A stretch of 64,000 nt of DNA, from the NCBI RefSeq assembly GCF_004193775.1, contig NC_041004.1:1729579-1793578 (forward strand). Direction: 5' to 3'. A program made the position numbers and the translations under genes. Position 1 is the first letter of the stretch; each line of letters opens with the position of its first letter. Below are positions 37,500 to 51,488 of the stretch, in pieces. This DNA is from Glycine soja. Its lineage: Eukaryota > Streptophyta > Magnoliopsida > Fabales > Fabaceae. The notes under the pieces are model-generated. The model did not search any database, had not been told where the DNA came from, and worked only from the letters and a program-made list of their open reading frames with translations.

Positions 37500-38483
37500 A
37501 TGGCACTAATAACTCAAGAAATTGGAGGGTATGGGATAACATCATCAACTTGTCCTTATTGGCAAATTAGGAGATGCAACAGAGATCCTTTCATGTTCTT
37601 GCATAGAACGGCACCGCCACCAACAAGTACGTGTAAATACTGGATGAATGGTAACTGCAAATTCGGTGATCAGTGTCGGAGTTTACATTCATGGTCAGAT
37701 GTGGAGGCAACTTTTGTTGGCATGCAGCATGTTTTTTTGGTATGTTTTTCCTTTTTTTGTTTTGCAATCACCAAATACTCAAGAGCAAAACAAATCTAGA
37801 GGTTTTAGGCCATCAACATTACTTTTTTCTTTAAAGTCAAAAACAAAACAAAAAATTCCTCTTAATTTTTTATTTAGGTCTTTTGTTGGATTGGTCTTGG
37901 ATGCAATGAGTTTGTTGCCGAGTTTATTCATTTTGCTAACATGCAAATACTTCCACAGGACGATAACCCAAGACCTACAAGATTGGTTTGGTGGACCCCA
38001 CCTCCCAGAGGATTCTTTAAACTCAACTGTGATGGGGCCTTCACTGTTTATGGAAATAAAGGAGCTGCAGGAGGAGTTCTGAGGGATTGGAAGGGTGAAT
38101 TTATTCTTGGCTTTTCCGATGCCTTGATCGAGTGTTCTTCCGCGTTAGAGGCTGAATTATGGGCCATCAAGATTGGAATGCAAACAGTAGTGGCAAGGGG
38201 ATACAGAAATTTAATTGTGGAGAGTGATTCTCTAAAAGCTATTCAGATCATTAATGCTCACAAGGGTGATTTTCTTCGATCTTCTATCCAACACATGACT
38301 CGGATGGTTGACCGAATTTGTTGGAATCATGTATATAGAGAAACTAATTCGGTAGCAGATGGTTTTGCTAAACATGGGTTATCCTTGTCTCAAGACCAGA
38401 GCATCAGAGTTTTTGACTCTGCTCCTGATTTCATTGAGTCTCGTTTGTATGGAGATAGAATTGGAAAAATATACTGCAGATGA
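37500..38483 (+). CDS. CCCH zinc finger-RNase H fusion gene, copy C
   Basis: Exons 37500-37739 and 37878-38483. The predicted 281-aa protein is identical to copy B, as are the E2F-like site and TATA box upstream (about 37321-37347). Confidence 0.7.
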
Positions 38484-38808
38484 TCGATTTTCCTCTTAAT
38501 TTGATTGGGGTCTGTATTTTTTGTTGACCCTTTGGAACCATTTTTCTTTGATCAAGTATCTCTCTTTGTTATGTTAATATTGTTAAAAAAAACATTGTGG
38601 AATACAACAATTGAGCAAGTGTGTGTCTGATTTTACCATGGGTTAGCATTGTTTCTTGTTTCATGTTCGGAAATATGTGTATAACACCTCCGGTCTAGAT
38701 AAACTTCCTAATTTTGAAGTTTTTTTTTTCTTTGTTAAACTTGATTTGAGGTCTGATCATTGGGGACCTTTTTTGATAATATTAATGACTGACTTGCTTT
38801 CTTATTCT

Positions 38809-38851
38809 GACTATAGATATGTTTGGAATTTCACATTTATTCAAGGATTTG
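38809..38851 (+). pseudogene. Relic of transporter exon 3 start, unit C
   Basis: Same as 24355-24397. Confidence 0.6.
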
Positions 38852-41172
38852 TAATAATTAATTAATATAAATGTGTTTCTTCTGAATTAAAAAATAAAAA
38901 TAAATTTTAATGGAATTTAGGGTAAAAAATAATAGCCAATAGATTACCATTACAATAACTATAATTATAATAAATAATTGAGAATCGATTTAAATGTTTT
39001 GAATAAATAAAAAATTATATTATAGTTTAAATTTTTTATTATAAATTTAAAATATAATTTATATACTTAAAAATATTTATTTGTTATAAAAAAATTAATT
39101 ATAGTAAAATAATCATTTTTCTTATAAAATATACTTAATACTAATTGAAATATTATACGTATAAATATCATGGAAGTCGCTAACCACAAAAGGAAACGAT
39201 ATTTTGATTATGTGTAGAAAGATAAAAAGATATGAAATTATTTTAAATTTTGTCTTTGCACTGTTAAACAAAAATTTTGTTACTTCAAGAATGCACATCT
39301 AGATACACAAATTAATATTTTTTTAATTTATTATTGTTGTGTATTTCAAATGTAAAATAGATCCTAATTGTTATCAAGATTACACTCGAGATGGGAAATG
39401 ATTATAAAATATCACTTGCATGCATTGTCATGTTTACTAAGTTGATAGACCATTACAAGGTACTTGTCACATGCTCCTTGCTTGCCTAGCTACCTACTCT
39501 CTTAGTCACATTTTCCTTCCTCTTAGTAAGTTTTTTTATTCTTTTAGATAATAAAATGTGGAGATTAGCAATGGAAGTGTGTAATATATCTATTATGAGT
39601 GGTTTTGAGATGAATTCCGTCTAGAGAACAGATGATTTTCCACTCACAATTGTTGGAAAGGTTAGTTTCTATATGATTTTTGTTTTATTTTGTTTTATTC
39701 ACATAATTCAAGATGCTTGTCATTTTTTCTTAAGTGTCTCGTGTCCGCCAATTTCTTGAGTCACTATTGCTATCTTTACCTTCATGATTTCGAATGGATG
39801 ACAAGAGAGAGAATCAAACCCGCTCAATTCAACCCAATATTTATAGTAAAATAAAAGTAATTTCTACTTTATAGAATCTCATGTCTCAATTAAGAGGAGT
39901 CATGAAAAGAACGAGTTCAAAATCTCGATCAATTCTTTTTTCAAATCCTGTCGACAGCTGCGCAAGCTCTTTGCGCGTGCCATAAATGGCCTACAAATAG
40001 GGAGAATCCTAGAACAAGATGAGAAGTAAAAAGTCCTGTGCAGAGAAGTAAACTCATTCGAGTGATGAAAACAGAGGAGGACTTTTGAAGGATCATCACA
40101 CATAAAATTTTGAACCTTTTAGCGGAATAATCAGAAATCTTGGGCGAGAAATTTTATCTTCTATATAATTTCTGTTTTATTTTGTTCTCCTATTCTGCAA
40201 CACAGTTTATTTTCTTGGAACAAGATATGGATATTCAAATGTCACGTGTTACATCTTCTTGAATTCGTTGGATCAGTAATGTTGATGTGATAGAATAATT
40301 TAAATTTTATTATTCTTCTATATTCTATATATATTTATTGTACGTTCACAAAATTAAATCCAAATAAAATGTTAATTATTTCATCTTTTTATATTTTAAT
40401 TAATTCTAGCAGGTTTAAAATCATAAAAATAATAATTATGAAATAAATATTAGGAGTTTTAAAAATGATCAGAAATCACGTTTTTAAATTTTAAAGGAAA
40501 GATAAAAAATATTTTATCATGAACCAACAACAACAAAAATTAATAGGAATCAAAAATAAAATTCAATTATTTATCATCAACGGAAAATATATTTAAATAT
40601 TTTTAAATTTTCATAATTTTGATCTACTATTTGTGTGGTTAATATTAAGTATATTGTTAGAGCTGTCAAACCTGTTTTTATTAAGTATATTTTATAAGAA
40701 AAATGATTATTTTACTATAATTAAATTTATTATAACAAATAAATATTTTTAAGTATATAAATTATATTTTTTTATTTTTTATAATAAAAAATTTAAATCT
40801 TGTCTTTACTCTATTGAATAAAAAAAATGTTGCTTCAAGAACACGCATCTAGATACATAAATTAATATTTTTTTTAATTTATTATTGTTGTATATTTCAA
40901 ATACAAAATAGATCTTAATTGTTGTCAAAATTACATTGGAGACCTCCTTCCCAATATGTATCCCATTTGATGTCATAAATGGGTCCACTTTCCCACATGC
41001 ATACCATGATTTATGGGAAATGATTATAAAATATCACTTTCTTGAATTATCATGTTTACTAAGTTGATAGACCATTACAAGGTACTTGTCACATGCTCCT
41101 TGCTTGCCTAGCTACCTACTCTCTTAATCACATTTAATATTCTTATAGTATTAAATGAACTAAGAATGTTTA

Positions 41173-41458
41173 CGTTAGGTTGAAGATTATCAACCTATGA
41201 TTCCTTACTACTCTCAGAACACAGAACCAAGATCTCACGAGAACCTAGAATGCAAAGGAAGAAGGGAAACTCACTCGTGGAACTCACACAAGGAAGAACA
41301 GTCCCAAGGGACTGAATGTTATTAATTTGTTATGAATTAATTTGATTACGATAGGATACTACTATTTATACAAGTGAAAGCAATGAGACCCACTTAAACT
41401 CTAACAACCCTTTCTATTTTTAACCCCTTACAGTTATTTTTATAAATTGATTATTACA
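41173..41458 (-). mobile_element. 3' LTR of Ty3/gypsy element, copy C
   Basis: Same as 26718-27003, including the mutated terminal base. This fits duplication of an already inserted element. Confidence 0.85.
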
Positions 41459-41544
41459 ATTTCCCCTCCATCTGAAAGCCTTGCCCCCAAGGCCCTCTCA
41501 TCCACTGGCCTCATTAATAAAGAGGTCCAATCCACTTGAGGAAA

Positions 41545-44500
41545 CTATTGCTTCAGCTTGTGCACCTCATGCCATGTAGCTTCTCCTGGTGTGGTATGTT
41601 GCCAATGTGTTAACACTTCTGTGATCGGCCTGTTGCCTCTTTTCTTTATTATTTTAGCTAAAATGTCAATTGGCATCAGCTCAAATTGATCATTGCTGTC
41701 AAAACTTGGCAGTGCTGTAGAAACTGGACAATCTCCATGATGTCTTTTCAGCAAGGAAATGTGGAATACATTATGTATGCGAGCTTGAGCTGGTAATTCT
41801 AGCTTGTGTGCCACCTTCCCCCACTCTCTCTACAGTTCTGTAAGGACCATAAAATCGTGCAGCTAATTTATGAAACGCTGAGTTAGGTATTGATTGTTGT
41901 TTAAATGGTTGTAACTTCAAATATACCCAATCTCCCACTACAAATTCTTTGTTTGTCCTATTCTTGTTAGCATACAACTGCATCCTCCCCTGTGCTTTCC
42001 TGAGATTCTTGTGCAAAATTGTTGCAATTTCCTCTCGAGTCCTGATGGTGTAGTCTACTGCTTCAATCGTTGTATCACCTGCCATTAAGGGATTGTTGTT
42101 GATTGGTTTGTAACCATATAAAGCTTCAAACGGGGTCATTTTTGTTGCTGAATGAAACTTAGTGTTGTACCAAGATTCGGCATAACTTAAGAATTCACTC
42201 CACTTAGAGGGCATCTCTCCTGTTGCACACCTGAGATATCCTTCTAATACTTTATTTAAAGCCTCTGACTGCCCATCAGTTTGTGGATGGAATGCAGTGG
42301 ACTTTAGAAATTTGACTCCATGCAACTTGAAGAGTTTTGACCAGAATTTACTCATAAAAATTGAGTCCCTATCTGACACTATCTCACTGGGCCATCCATG
42401 CAACTTCACTATTGTATCAATGAACACCTGAGCAATCTTAGTAGCATTGATTGGATGCCGTAATGCTACAAAATGGGCATATTTGGTGTACCTATCAACT
42501 ACCACCAGAATGATTGTCTTCCCATTAGATTTTGGCAAGCCCACAATAAAATCCATGGCTAAGCACTGCCAAGCTTGAGTAGGGACAAGAAGTGGTTGTA
42601 ACAAACTAGCTGACTTAGTCAAAACAGGTTTATTCCTTTGGCAAACTGTACACTTGTGCACCCAATCCTTAACCTCTTTCTGCATCCTTTTCCAATAGAA
42701 AATTTGCTTCAACCTCTTATATGTATGTGATGCTTCTGAGTGACCACCAAGGACAGATTCATGGAAATAAGCAAGCAACTTGTTTCTCACCTCCTGTTGT
42801 TGCCCTACTACTATCCTTCCTTTCCTCTTCAACACCTCTCTTTGCCACTCATACTGCTTATAGGATTGTTGTAACAGTTGGATCTTATCAATTATTTTTT
42901 GTATTTTATTATCTTCATTGTAAGTGTCTTTCACTGTTTGCAGTAAATCTGATCCTATCTGGTAAATTGCAGCAACACTTCCTTCCGTACACTTCCTTGA
43001 TAACACATCTGCAATTGTGTTCTCTCTGCCTTTCTTATATTCAATTGTGAATTGCAGCCCCATCAGTTTTTCTAAGCCCCAATTCTGCATCAAGGATGTT
43101 GGTGGCTGTTCCAAAGATGCTTTAAAGCCTTCTGATCTGTCTTGATGATAAAATGATTGTCGAGAAAATAGTGTTGCCACTTCCGCACTGCAAATAAAAT
43201 AGCATAAAACTCCTTTTGATAAGTGGATAACATCTGATATTTCTTCCCCATTGCCTTGCTTATATACGCGATAGGATGACCTCTTTGTATCAAAACTGCC
43301 CCTATACCTGAACCTGAAGCATCAGTTTCAATTATAAACTATTCTGCAAAATTAGGTAGACCTAGTACTGGAGCCCTTGTTAATGCCATCTTTAATGTAG
43401 TAAATGCTTCCTTAGCTGCTTCATTCCACTGAAAATGTTGCTTCCTTCTTAAAAAGTGTTGTCAGAGGTTGTGCCAGCTGACCATAATTCATGATAAACC
43501 TTCTATAATATCCCGATAGACCCAAAAACCCTCTCAGCTGTTTGGTTGTTGTCTGTCTTGGCCACTTCTGGACTGCTTCTATCTTGTCTGCATCAAGAGC
43601 TACTCCTAACTTGGAAATTACATGGCCCAAGTATTCAACTTGACGTTTAGCAAAGATACATTTTTCTCTGTTCATAACCAATGTGTTATCTCTTAAGAGT
43701 GTCAAGGCCAAGGAAAGATGCTCCATGTGCTCACTCCAAGTTTTTGAATAAATCAAAATATCATCAAAGAAGACTAAGATGAAATTCCTTAAATAAGGCC
43801 GAAAAACATCATTCATCAAATTCTGGAAGGTAGTTGGTGCATTGGTTAATCCAAATGGAAGAACCACCCACTCACAGTGTCCACTATGAGTCCTAAATGC
43901 AATTTTAGGAATGTCAGGCTCCCACATTCGAATTTGAATATAACCACTCCTCAAATCCAACTTAGAAAAATAAGTGGCACCTTCCAACTCATCCAACAAG
44001 TCCTCAATCAATGGAATAGGAAATTTATTTTTAATTGTGACTGAATTTAACTTCCTTTAGTCGATGCAAAGTCTCTACCCTCCATCCTTCTTCTTGATGA
44101 GCACCACTGGTGATGCAAATGCACTCCCACTCTCTCTGATAAATCCTGTTTGTAGCAGCTCTTGCACCATCTTTTCAATTTCTGTCTTTTGGGCATGTGG
44201 ATATCTGTACGATTTAGAAGATAAAGGGGTATTGTTTGTCAAATGAATCTGATGATCGTATTTCCTGTGAGGAGGCAACTGAGTAGGAATTCTGAATAGA
44301 TCTTCAAATTGCAATAATATTTCAGTTAAGTCTTGCTGTTGTTGTTCTGTCAGCGTTGTTTCCAGATGTGAAGTCTCCTGTTGGGTCTCAAGAACTGAAA
44401 TAGATAACAACATAGCTTTTGGTAAAATGCAATTCATAACTATAGTTGCTCCTTGGTGCTGTCGACCTTGTTGTTCTCCCACGAGCTTCACTGTTTTCCT

Positions 44501-45883
44501 AGCATGTTCAAATTTCATAGTAAGAGATTTGCAGTTCCACCTTATTTCTCCAAGTGTTTTCAGCCACTGTGTTCCAAGAATTACCCCAAAGTGAGATCCA
44601 GGTAACACTAAAAAATCCCCAACAAATTCATGGTCTTTAAATTTCCAACGCAATTGCTCACACTTCTTGTCTATAATTACTGGTTTATCACTGGCTACCA
44701 CCACAGGAAATTCTTTGATACACTGAGTTGTTAATCCTAATTTCTTCATCCATCTATCACTCGCAAAATTATGTGTACTTCCAGTGTCCATTAAGAATGG
44801 TAACTCTGTATTGTTAATAATTCCTTTTGACTGTAAGGTCTGGCCACTAGCTATCCCTTTAAGGGCATGTAGTGAAATTTGAACTGCATCAGTATCTAAC
44901 AGTTCTTTTCATAAGGCTATAATGTTCTCATGTTCTTCCTCCTCTTCAGATTCTTCTGATGCCTCACCCTGAGCAGTAAATATGACACTTAATTTCCCCC
45001 AAACGACACATTTTTCTCTATGATTCTTATCCCATGGCTCACCACAAAACCTGCAGAGACCTTTTGCTATCCTGGCACTCATTTCTCTTTTGCTGCTTGA
45101 AGAAGGTTTTGCTGTAGACATTTCCTTTCTAGATGGATTTGTAGAAGATTGAGCTGATGGACTTTGTGTATTGGTGATTGGTGATGGTCTTGAGTTGACT
45201 GTTGTAGGATTCCAACTTCTGTAATAGCTTCTGGCACCCTCAAATTGCTTCTGCTTTGTACCTTCCAATTTCCTTTCTAATTCTTGTAGGACCTCATCTT
45301 GCAATCTAGCTAATCGCATTGCATCTTGTAGAGACCTAGGGTTGTGAATACGGACTGATTTTTCTAATGAAGCATGTAATCCTCCCAAGAAAAAGCTGAT
45401 AGCCATTTCTTCAGTAACATCTACCCTAGCTAATAATTGATCAAACTTTTCAAAATAATCAAGCAAGGTACCTTCTTGGCGTAGTATAGATAATTCTGAT
45501 ATGGGATCATCATAATTCCCCATGTCAAATCTTGAAGCCATATCCTGAAGAATCTACTGCCAAGATTTCATCTTATTGCTGTTATGAGTCTTGTAATGCC
45601 TTTGCCAAACAAATGATTTCCCTTCCATTGACAATAACAAAATCTTGCCCCATTGAGCTTGTGGCGCATTCTCCAATTCAAAGAACTGTTCTACTTTGGC
45701 TCTCCATTCGCGATAATTTGTGCCATCAAAAGTGGGGAACAAAATTTGTGCTCTGTCCAAAATCTTGGCAGAACCTATCTCGCTGCCCACCTCTTCTTCT
45801 TCTTCTGAATTTGATTTAGCACCCAATAACTGAACTTGTTTATAGAGTTTCTCGAGCATGGAATTCATAGAATCCATCGCCAA
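41545..45883 (-). pseudogene. Ty3/gypsy gag-pol, defective, copy C
   Basis: Same domain order and same in-frame stops as copy B. Reverse transcriptase is a single 196-codon open stretch here (44011-43421), because the extra T seen in copy B is absent. RNase H (43293-43090) sits in a shifted frame between reverse transcriptase and integrase. Confidence 0.92.
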
Positions 45884-46048
45884 CTGATGGTTTTTTTATT
45901 ATTCTGCAATGGCCGCTTGAGTTTCTTGATGAATCTTGTAGTTGTCTTGCTGTGAATTCTCCAAGATCTTTTCTAGACCTTCAATCCAATGCTCCAAATC
46001 CTTATTGGTTGTATTGCCTACCATCGTTACCCGTCAACTGATACCAAT

Positions 46049-46319
46049 TGTTAGGTTGAAGATTATCAACCTATGATTCCTTACTACTCTCAGAACACAG
46101 AACTAAGATCTCACAAGAACTTAGAATGCAAAGGAAGAAGGGAAACTCACTCGTGGAACTCACACAAGGAAGAACAGTCCCAAGGGACTGAATGCTATTA
46201 ATTTGATTACAATAGGATATTGCTATTTATACAAGTGAAAGCAATGAGACCCACTTAAACTCTAACAACCCTTTCTATTTTTAACTCCTTACAGTTATTT
46301 TTATAAACTGAGTATTACA
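46049..46319 (-). mobile_element. 5' LTR of Ty3/gypsy element, copy C
   Basis: Same as 31595-31864 apart from one extra T. The primer-binding site is at 46038-46046. Confidence 0.85.
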
Positions 46320-46683
46320 ATTTCCCCTCCATCTGAAGGCCTTGCCCCCAAGGCCCTTTCATCCACTGGCCTCGTTAATAAAGAGGTTCAATCCACTTGA
46401 GGAAACTGTTGCTTCAGCTTGTGCACCTCATGCCATGTAGCTTCTTCTGGTGTGGTATGTTGCCAATGTATTAGCACTTATGTGATTGGCCTATTGCCTC
46501 TTTTCTTTATTCTTTTAGCTAAAATGTCAATTGGCATCAGCTCCAATTGATCATTGCTATCAAAACTTGGCAGTGCTGTAGAAACTGGACAATCTCCATG
46601 ATGTCTTTTTAGCAAGGAAATGTGGAATACATTATGTATGCGAGCTTGAGCTGGTAATTCTAGCTTGAGCTGGTAATTCTGGT
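46320..46683 (-). pseudogene. Fragment of a second Ty3/gypsy pol, unit C
   Basis: Equivalent of 31865-32225. A short duplication, CTTGAGCTGGTAATTCT, marks the junction with transporter intron 4. Confidence 0.8.
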
Positions 46684-46716
46684 AATATGAATTTCCTTTC
46701 CATTGTTAACATACAG

Positions 46717-47660
46717 ATGGAAATGCTTTTCTGCTCTACTGTGGTGGGATTGCCTTTCTTGATTCCTCCCATGCTTTTCACAGGACAGTTATTCAAAGCA
46801 TGGACATCATGGTCACGGGTACATTTGAAAATATTGTTCCTGTTTTTTCATACGTAGACATATTTGTTTTCGAAATAGTCACCTTATCTTGTTCTTGCAG
46901 CATCTATATGTGTATGGAGTATTAGTTATTGAAGCAATGGCCGCATTTATTGGCCAACTCTCTGTGCTGTCACTCATTGCCATTTTTGGAGCTGCCAACA
47001 CAGCCATGGTAAATTAGTCTCACAACTTTTCCTAGTTCCATTATGTTTATTTGGACTTTGGACCATTATATGGCTCTCAGCATTAATAACTCTGTCATGA
47101 CATCATCATTACAAACTTCGTGTAGGAGTTGGGACATGAAAACTCTGAGAAGAGAAGCACCATATGTCTTAATTAAATGTCATAAAATGATAAATACTTA
47201 AAACATCTTGTAACTAAATATTTTGATTTGGAATTGAAAATTGATTTGATTTGTAACAATTGATAATTTAAAGGTATATATCATCCTATTCTGTTCAAAA
47301 TTTTTACCCATTGTAGGTCTCAGCATGGATTAAGATATTCTAATGTTAAACCCTTTATGTGGTCCAAACTGAGTTTCTTTCCTCATTGAATAATTGTCAC
47401 AGATAACAACGGCAAGAAAGGCAGTGACATTGCTACTATCATACCTCATATTTACAAAACCATTGACAGAACAACATGCAACTGGACTCCTACTCATAGC
47501 TATGGGGATTACAATGAAGATATTTCTTGATGACAGATCCAACAAGAAGGCCTTGAACTCTTCTCCAATTGCTAATATTCCAAAACCTTCTGAGGACAAA
47601 GAACTGATGGCGCAATCAGATTATGCAGGTGAACATGAAGAAAGCAGACCATTGGTTTAG
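46717..47660 (+). pseudogene. Transporter copy C, exons 5-7 with open frame
   Basis: Exons 46717-46818, 46901-47008 and 47403-47660 keep lengths of 102, 108 and 258 nt and all splice sites. Exon 5 begins with ATG, so an N-truncated 155-residue membrane fragment ([15 protein letters not shown]... to ...ESRPLV) could be made if transcribed. It lacks the N-terminal half of the transporter, so normal transport is unlikely. Confidence 0.85.
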
Positions 47661-49028
47661 CATTGACAGACATCAGATACATTTTAATTTCTATAGTGCA
47701 TGAAAAATATCATTCAAATGTCAAATTAGTATGTTTTATTTTTTTTTTTCAATTGAAAACTCTTTACAATTAGGCACTACATTTTGTTTTATATAATCAA
47801 ACATCTTACAATAAGTTCATTTAGAATGTAAACCTATTATAGGTTGTTCTGAAGGAAAATATACATTTAGAGTGTGTTTGGATGGAGAAATTTTAAATTC
47901 TAAGAATTTCAAATATTTCAATTGAAATTCTTTTATTTTCAGAATTTTGTGTTTGGATAAAAAAAAATTAAAATTATGAGGATGAAAAAAATGAATGAAA
48001 AAAAAGAGAAGATATGGTTGGTGTGCTAGTTATATGTGTTCCTCTATGCTCACACCCAATCGATGTTTTAGGAGGTGAGACAGTGTTTTTGAATAAGAAT
48101 ATAAGAAGAGAATTTCAATTTTTCATCTTTTAGAAGAAAATTAAAATTCCAGATTTTTAGTTGTTTAAAATTCTGTTTTAAAATTCCAAAATTTTAAATT
48201 TTTCATAAAAAGCATCCCAACAATAAATTCTAATTTATAAAAATTCAAATTCTCTAATAAATTACTTTCTTCACTTAAAATTTTTTCTATCCAAACACAC
48301 TCTGAATGATGTTGCATGACTTAGTCATAACTCTTGATATTTAATCTTCTTATTTTTCCAGCAATTTCATAGAAAAATATTAATATTTTTTTAAAAAAGC
48401 GTTGAATAATTTACTACTCCTAAGACGTTATTATTTTTTTTGTTGATCAAAATATAATAGTTATTTGTTTTTTTAAAAAAAATATTTTATGAAGAAATAA
48501 AATTGGCAACGGAAAAAAATAAGTAATCTATAAATAAACTTTTAAGAGAAAATAAATGATTTATAAATTAAATTTTTGAAAGAAATGGATAAATTAAAAT
48601 CCTTAAGGTTGGTGGATAAAAAAACATTTGTGGAATGCGACAATGGAGCAAGTGTGTGTCTGATTGTTAATTTCATGGGAGAATGAACTTCATAATAATA
48701 TTGAAGTTTTTTTTTCTTTGTTAAACTTGATTTGAGCTCGGGGACCTTTTTTGATAATATGAATGGCTGACTTGGTTTTTTATTCTAGCTATATATGTTT
48801 GGAACTTCACATTTATTCAAGGATTTGTAATAATTAATTAATATAAATGTGTTTCTATTGAATTAAAAAATAATAATAAATTTCAACGGAATTTAGCGAA
48901 AAAAATAATAGCAAATAGATTACAATTACAATAACTATAATTATAATAAACAATTGAGAATCGATTTAAATGTTTTGAATAAATAAAAAATTATATTACA
49001 GTTTAAATTATTTATTATTAATTTAAAA
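47661..49028. other. 3' flank of transporter copy C and decayed repeat block
   Basis: It matches the parental 3' flank for about 640 bases, then the blocks at 19866-20594. Contains the exon 3 relic at 48789-48827. No gene. Confidence 0.65.
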
Positions 49029-49926
49029 TATAATTGATACACTTAAAAATATTTATTTATTATGATAAATTTAATTATATAAAAATAATCATTTTTCTTA
49101 TAAAATATACCTTATATATATGTTATTTAAAATTAGTTTCTGATATTCTATTTCATTTAAATTTTTTTAATGATATTAAAAGTAAAAGAAGATATATAAG
49201 GAGATTATTTATATAATATATTTTTATAACATTATTTTTCTTTTTATCTCTATTTTATGATTCAGTTTTTTTATGAGTCACAATTCATTCTCTTCCTTTT
49301 CAATTTGATATATGATAATTGTATAATTTTTTTTAACAGTTTTATGGTAAAAAAATATTTTTTTTCTTAAACTTTTAACATGAAATTCAGTCTTTGCTTA
49401 TAGAAATTTTTCATTTTTTTAATAAATAAAAGATATGTAACGATATCACAATAGATATAATTATGATATAATATTTTCATATGAATTTTTAAAAATCATA
49501 AATTTGAATTACATTAGTAGTTGTTATCATTATCATTATCTTAATATAATGATATATACATTAATCCCCTAATTAAGATGTTCATAACAACCTGTATTTA
49601 TCATTTTACAAGATTAAAGTGATTATCGTTTTATATTTCCAAGGACTTATATACACTGATTAAAAAGACTTTTCAGCTTGTATACACCTTATAGATACAA
49701 AATATTCTTCCACATATAAAGAATGGACTACATTATTTGTACAGAGCTATATATATCCACCACGTATAGATTGAACATACAGTCATACATTAACCACATT
49801 ATTATTTTGAATATGTATACTTTTATCTGTCTCTGATTATTGGAAACCAAATTCCACACATGCAAACTCTCTTTCATTGAACCTTGGTTTTGGGACAGTG
49901 CAGTGACCATAGCAGAAGAAGCTGTG

Positions 49927-50759
49927 ATGTCAAAGGCAGCAGAGCAAGCTCGTAGTTTATTTGGAATTTGTCTCTCACACAGACCCAAATGGCAACAATT
50001 CCTCATTTGTTCTTCTGGTTTCTTCTTTGGATATCTAGTTAATGGCATATGTGAGGTACTATATAGGGTATATACATATGTACATGTACTGATTAATTGG
50101 TTAATTTTCTTCAATATTATTTGGTGGTTTGAATCTGTAAAACCACTGTAATAGGCCATGGTCTTTTATGTTTTCTGGAGAAGAGAGAAAATAATGAGTT
50201 TATTGTTTCTTTCTGTTTGTGGAAACGAGGACAAGGTGAGTGGCTTGGAGATCAATCATGCTTTTGGGATTTTCATTGGAAATTTGGGCTCCAATTGTAC
50301 TATTTCTGCATGCAACTCTAGTCAATCATCCAGATAAATAAATTGTTTGTGTGCTGCATCCGAATCATTGCAGTTTCTGGTATGTGAAGTTATACCGCAA
50401 AATAATCCCTTTTTCTAATGCTTATAATATGTGTATAACAGGCTTCAGTTTATGTGAATTTCAAAACCTGGGTACTTTTTCATTTGTTAACTATAATAGA
50501 TCGATTAGAGCTTTTTGATTGGGGATATTTTCAATATAATGAAATAGTTGACTTGGTTTGTTATTTCAGCTATGGTTGGTACTTGGCATTTGTTCAAGGA
50601 TTTGTTTACTTGTTTCTGATTTGTCTCCAAGGGTTCGCAAGGAAGCAAACGGAGATGAACCAATGGAAAACTTATGTGAAGCTTTCTGCTGTACCTATGG
50701 TTCCCATGCACGGGGGATCATTGGCTTTCCTTGACTACACAAATCTCAAATCCATGAAA
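49927..50759 (+). pseudogene. Broken transporter copy D, exons 1-3
   Basis: Matches copy C, with the same lesions. Confidence 0.88.
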
Positions 50760-51488
50760 GTAAGTTAAAGAAAACTTTGAATAATTTACTACTCCTACGA
50801 TGTTATTATTTTTTTTGTTGATCATCAAAATATAATAGTTTTTTAAAAAAAATTATTTTATAAAGAAATAAAATTTTCCACTGAAAAAAAAAAAAGTAAA
50901 CTATAACTAAACTTTTAAGAGAAAAACAAATGATTTATAAATTAAATTTTTGAAAGAAACAGATAAATTAAAATTATTAAAAAGGTTGGTGGATAAATTA
51001 TAAAAACAAGTTTTTTCATTAGAAGGAGATAAAATAAATAACTTATAAAATTATTTTTTAATTAATATTTCAAAATTAGATAGTGTTTATTTTCTATAAA
51101 GTTTAGTATTAAAATTTTATTTATTTAAAATAAAAAATTAAAATTTTGGGTATAAAGACAATTGAATTGTCCAATCCAAGTAAAAACTTATACAAGATAA
51201 GATTTTAACAAATGAAAAGAATTGAAATAAAAATAATTCAAATTGTACTTATTCCAAATTCGTTAAAATTTTGACTCTTCGAGTTTGCGTACAAAGTGAA
51301 ATTTTAAAATTTCCCGCCAAAAACACCTTATAAAAACATACATGCATGGCTTGTTTTTCATCACAAAAGTTTCCGGTTTCCCTCTGACAGTCTCTCGTAC
51401 TGCCTCTTGCATAGCAAGAAGTCTTTACCAGTCTTATAAATATAGGATTTGTGTTTGTTTTTCTCTCCTGAAATTGATTCGAATAATC

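Larger units (their letters stand above)
35041..49028. repeat. Tandem composite unit C (13,988 bp)
   Basis: This is the cleanest complete unit. It has the same order as unit B, and unit D (from 49029) follows without a gap. Confidence 0.93.
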
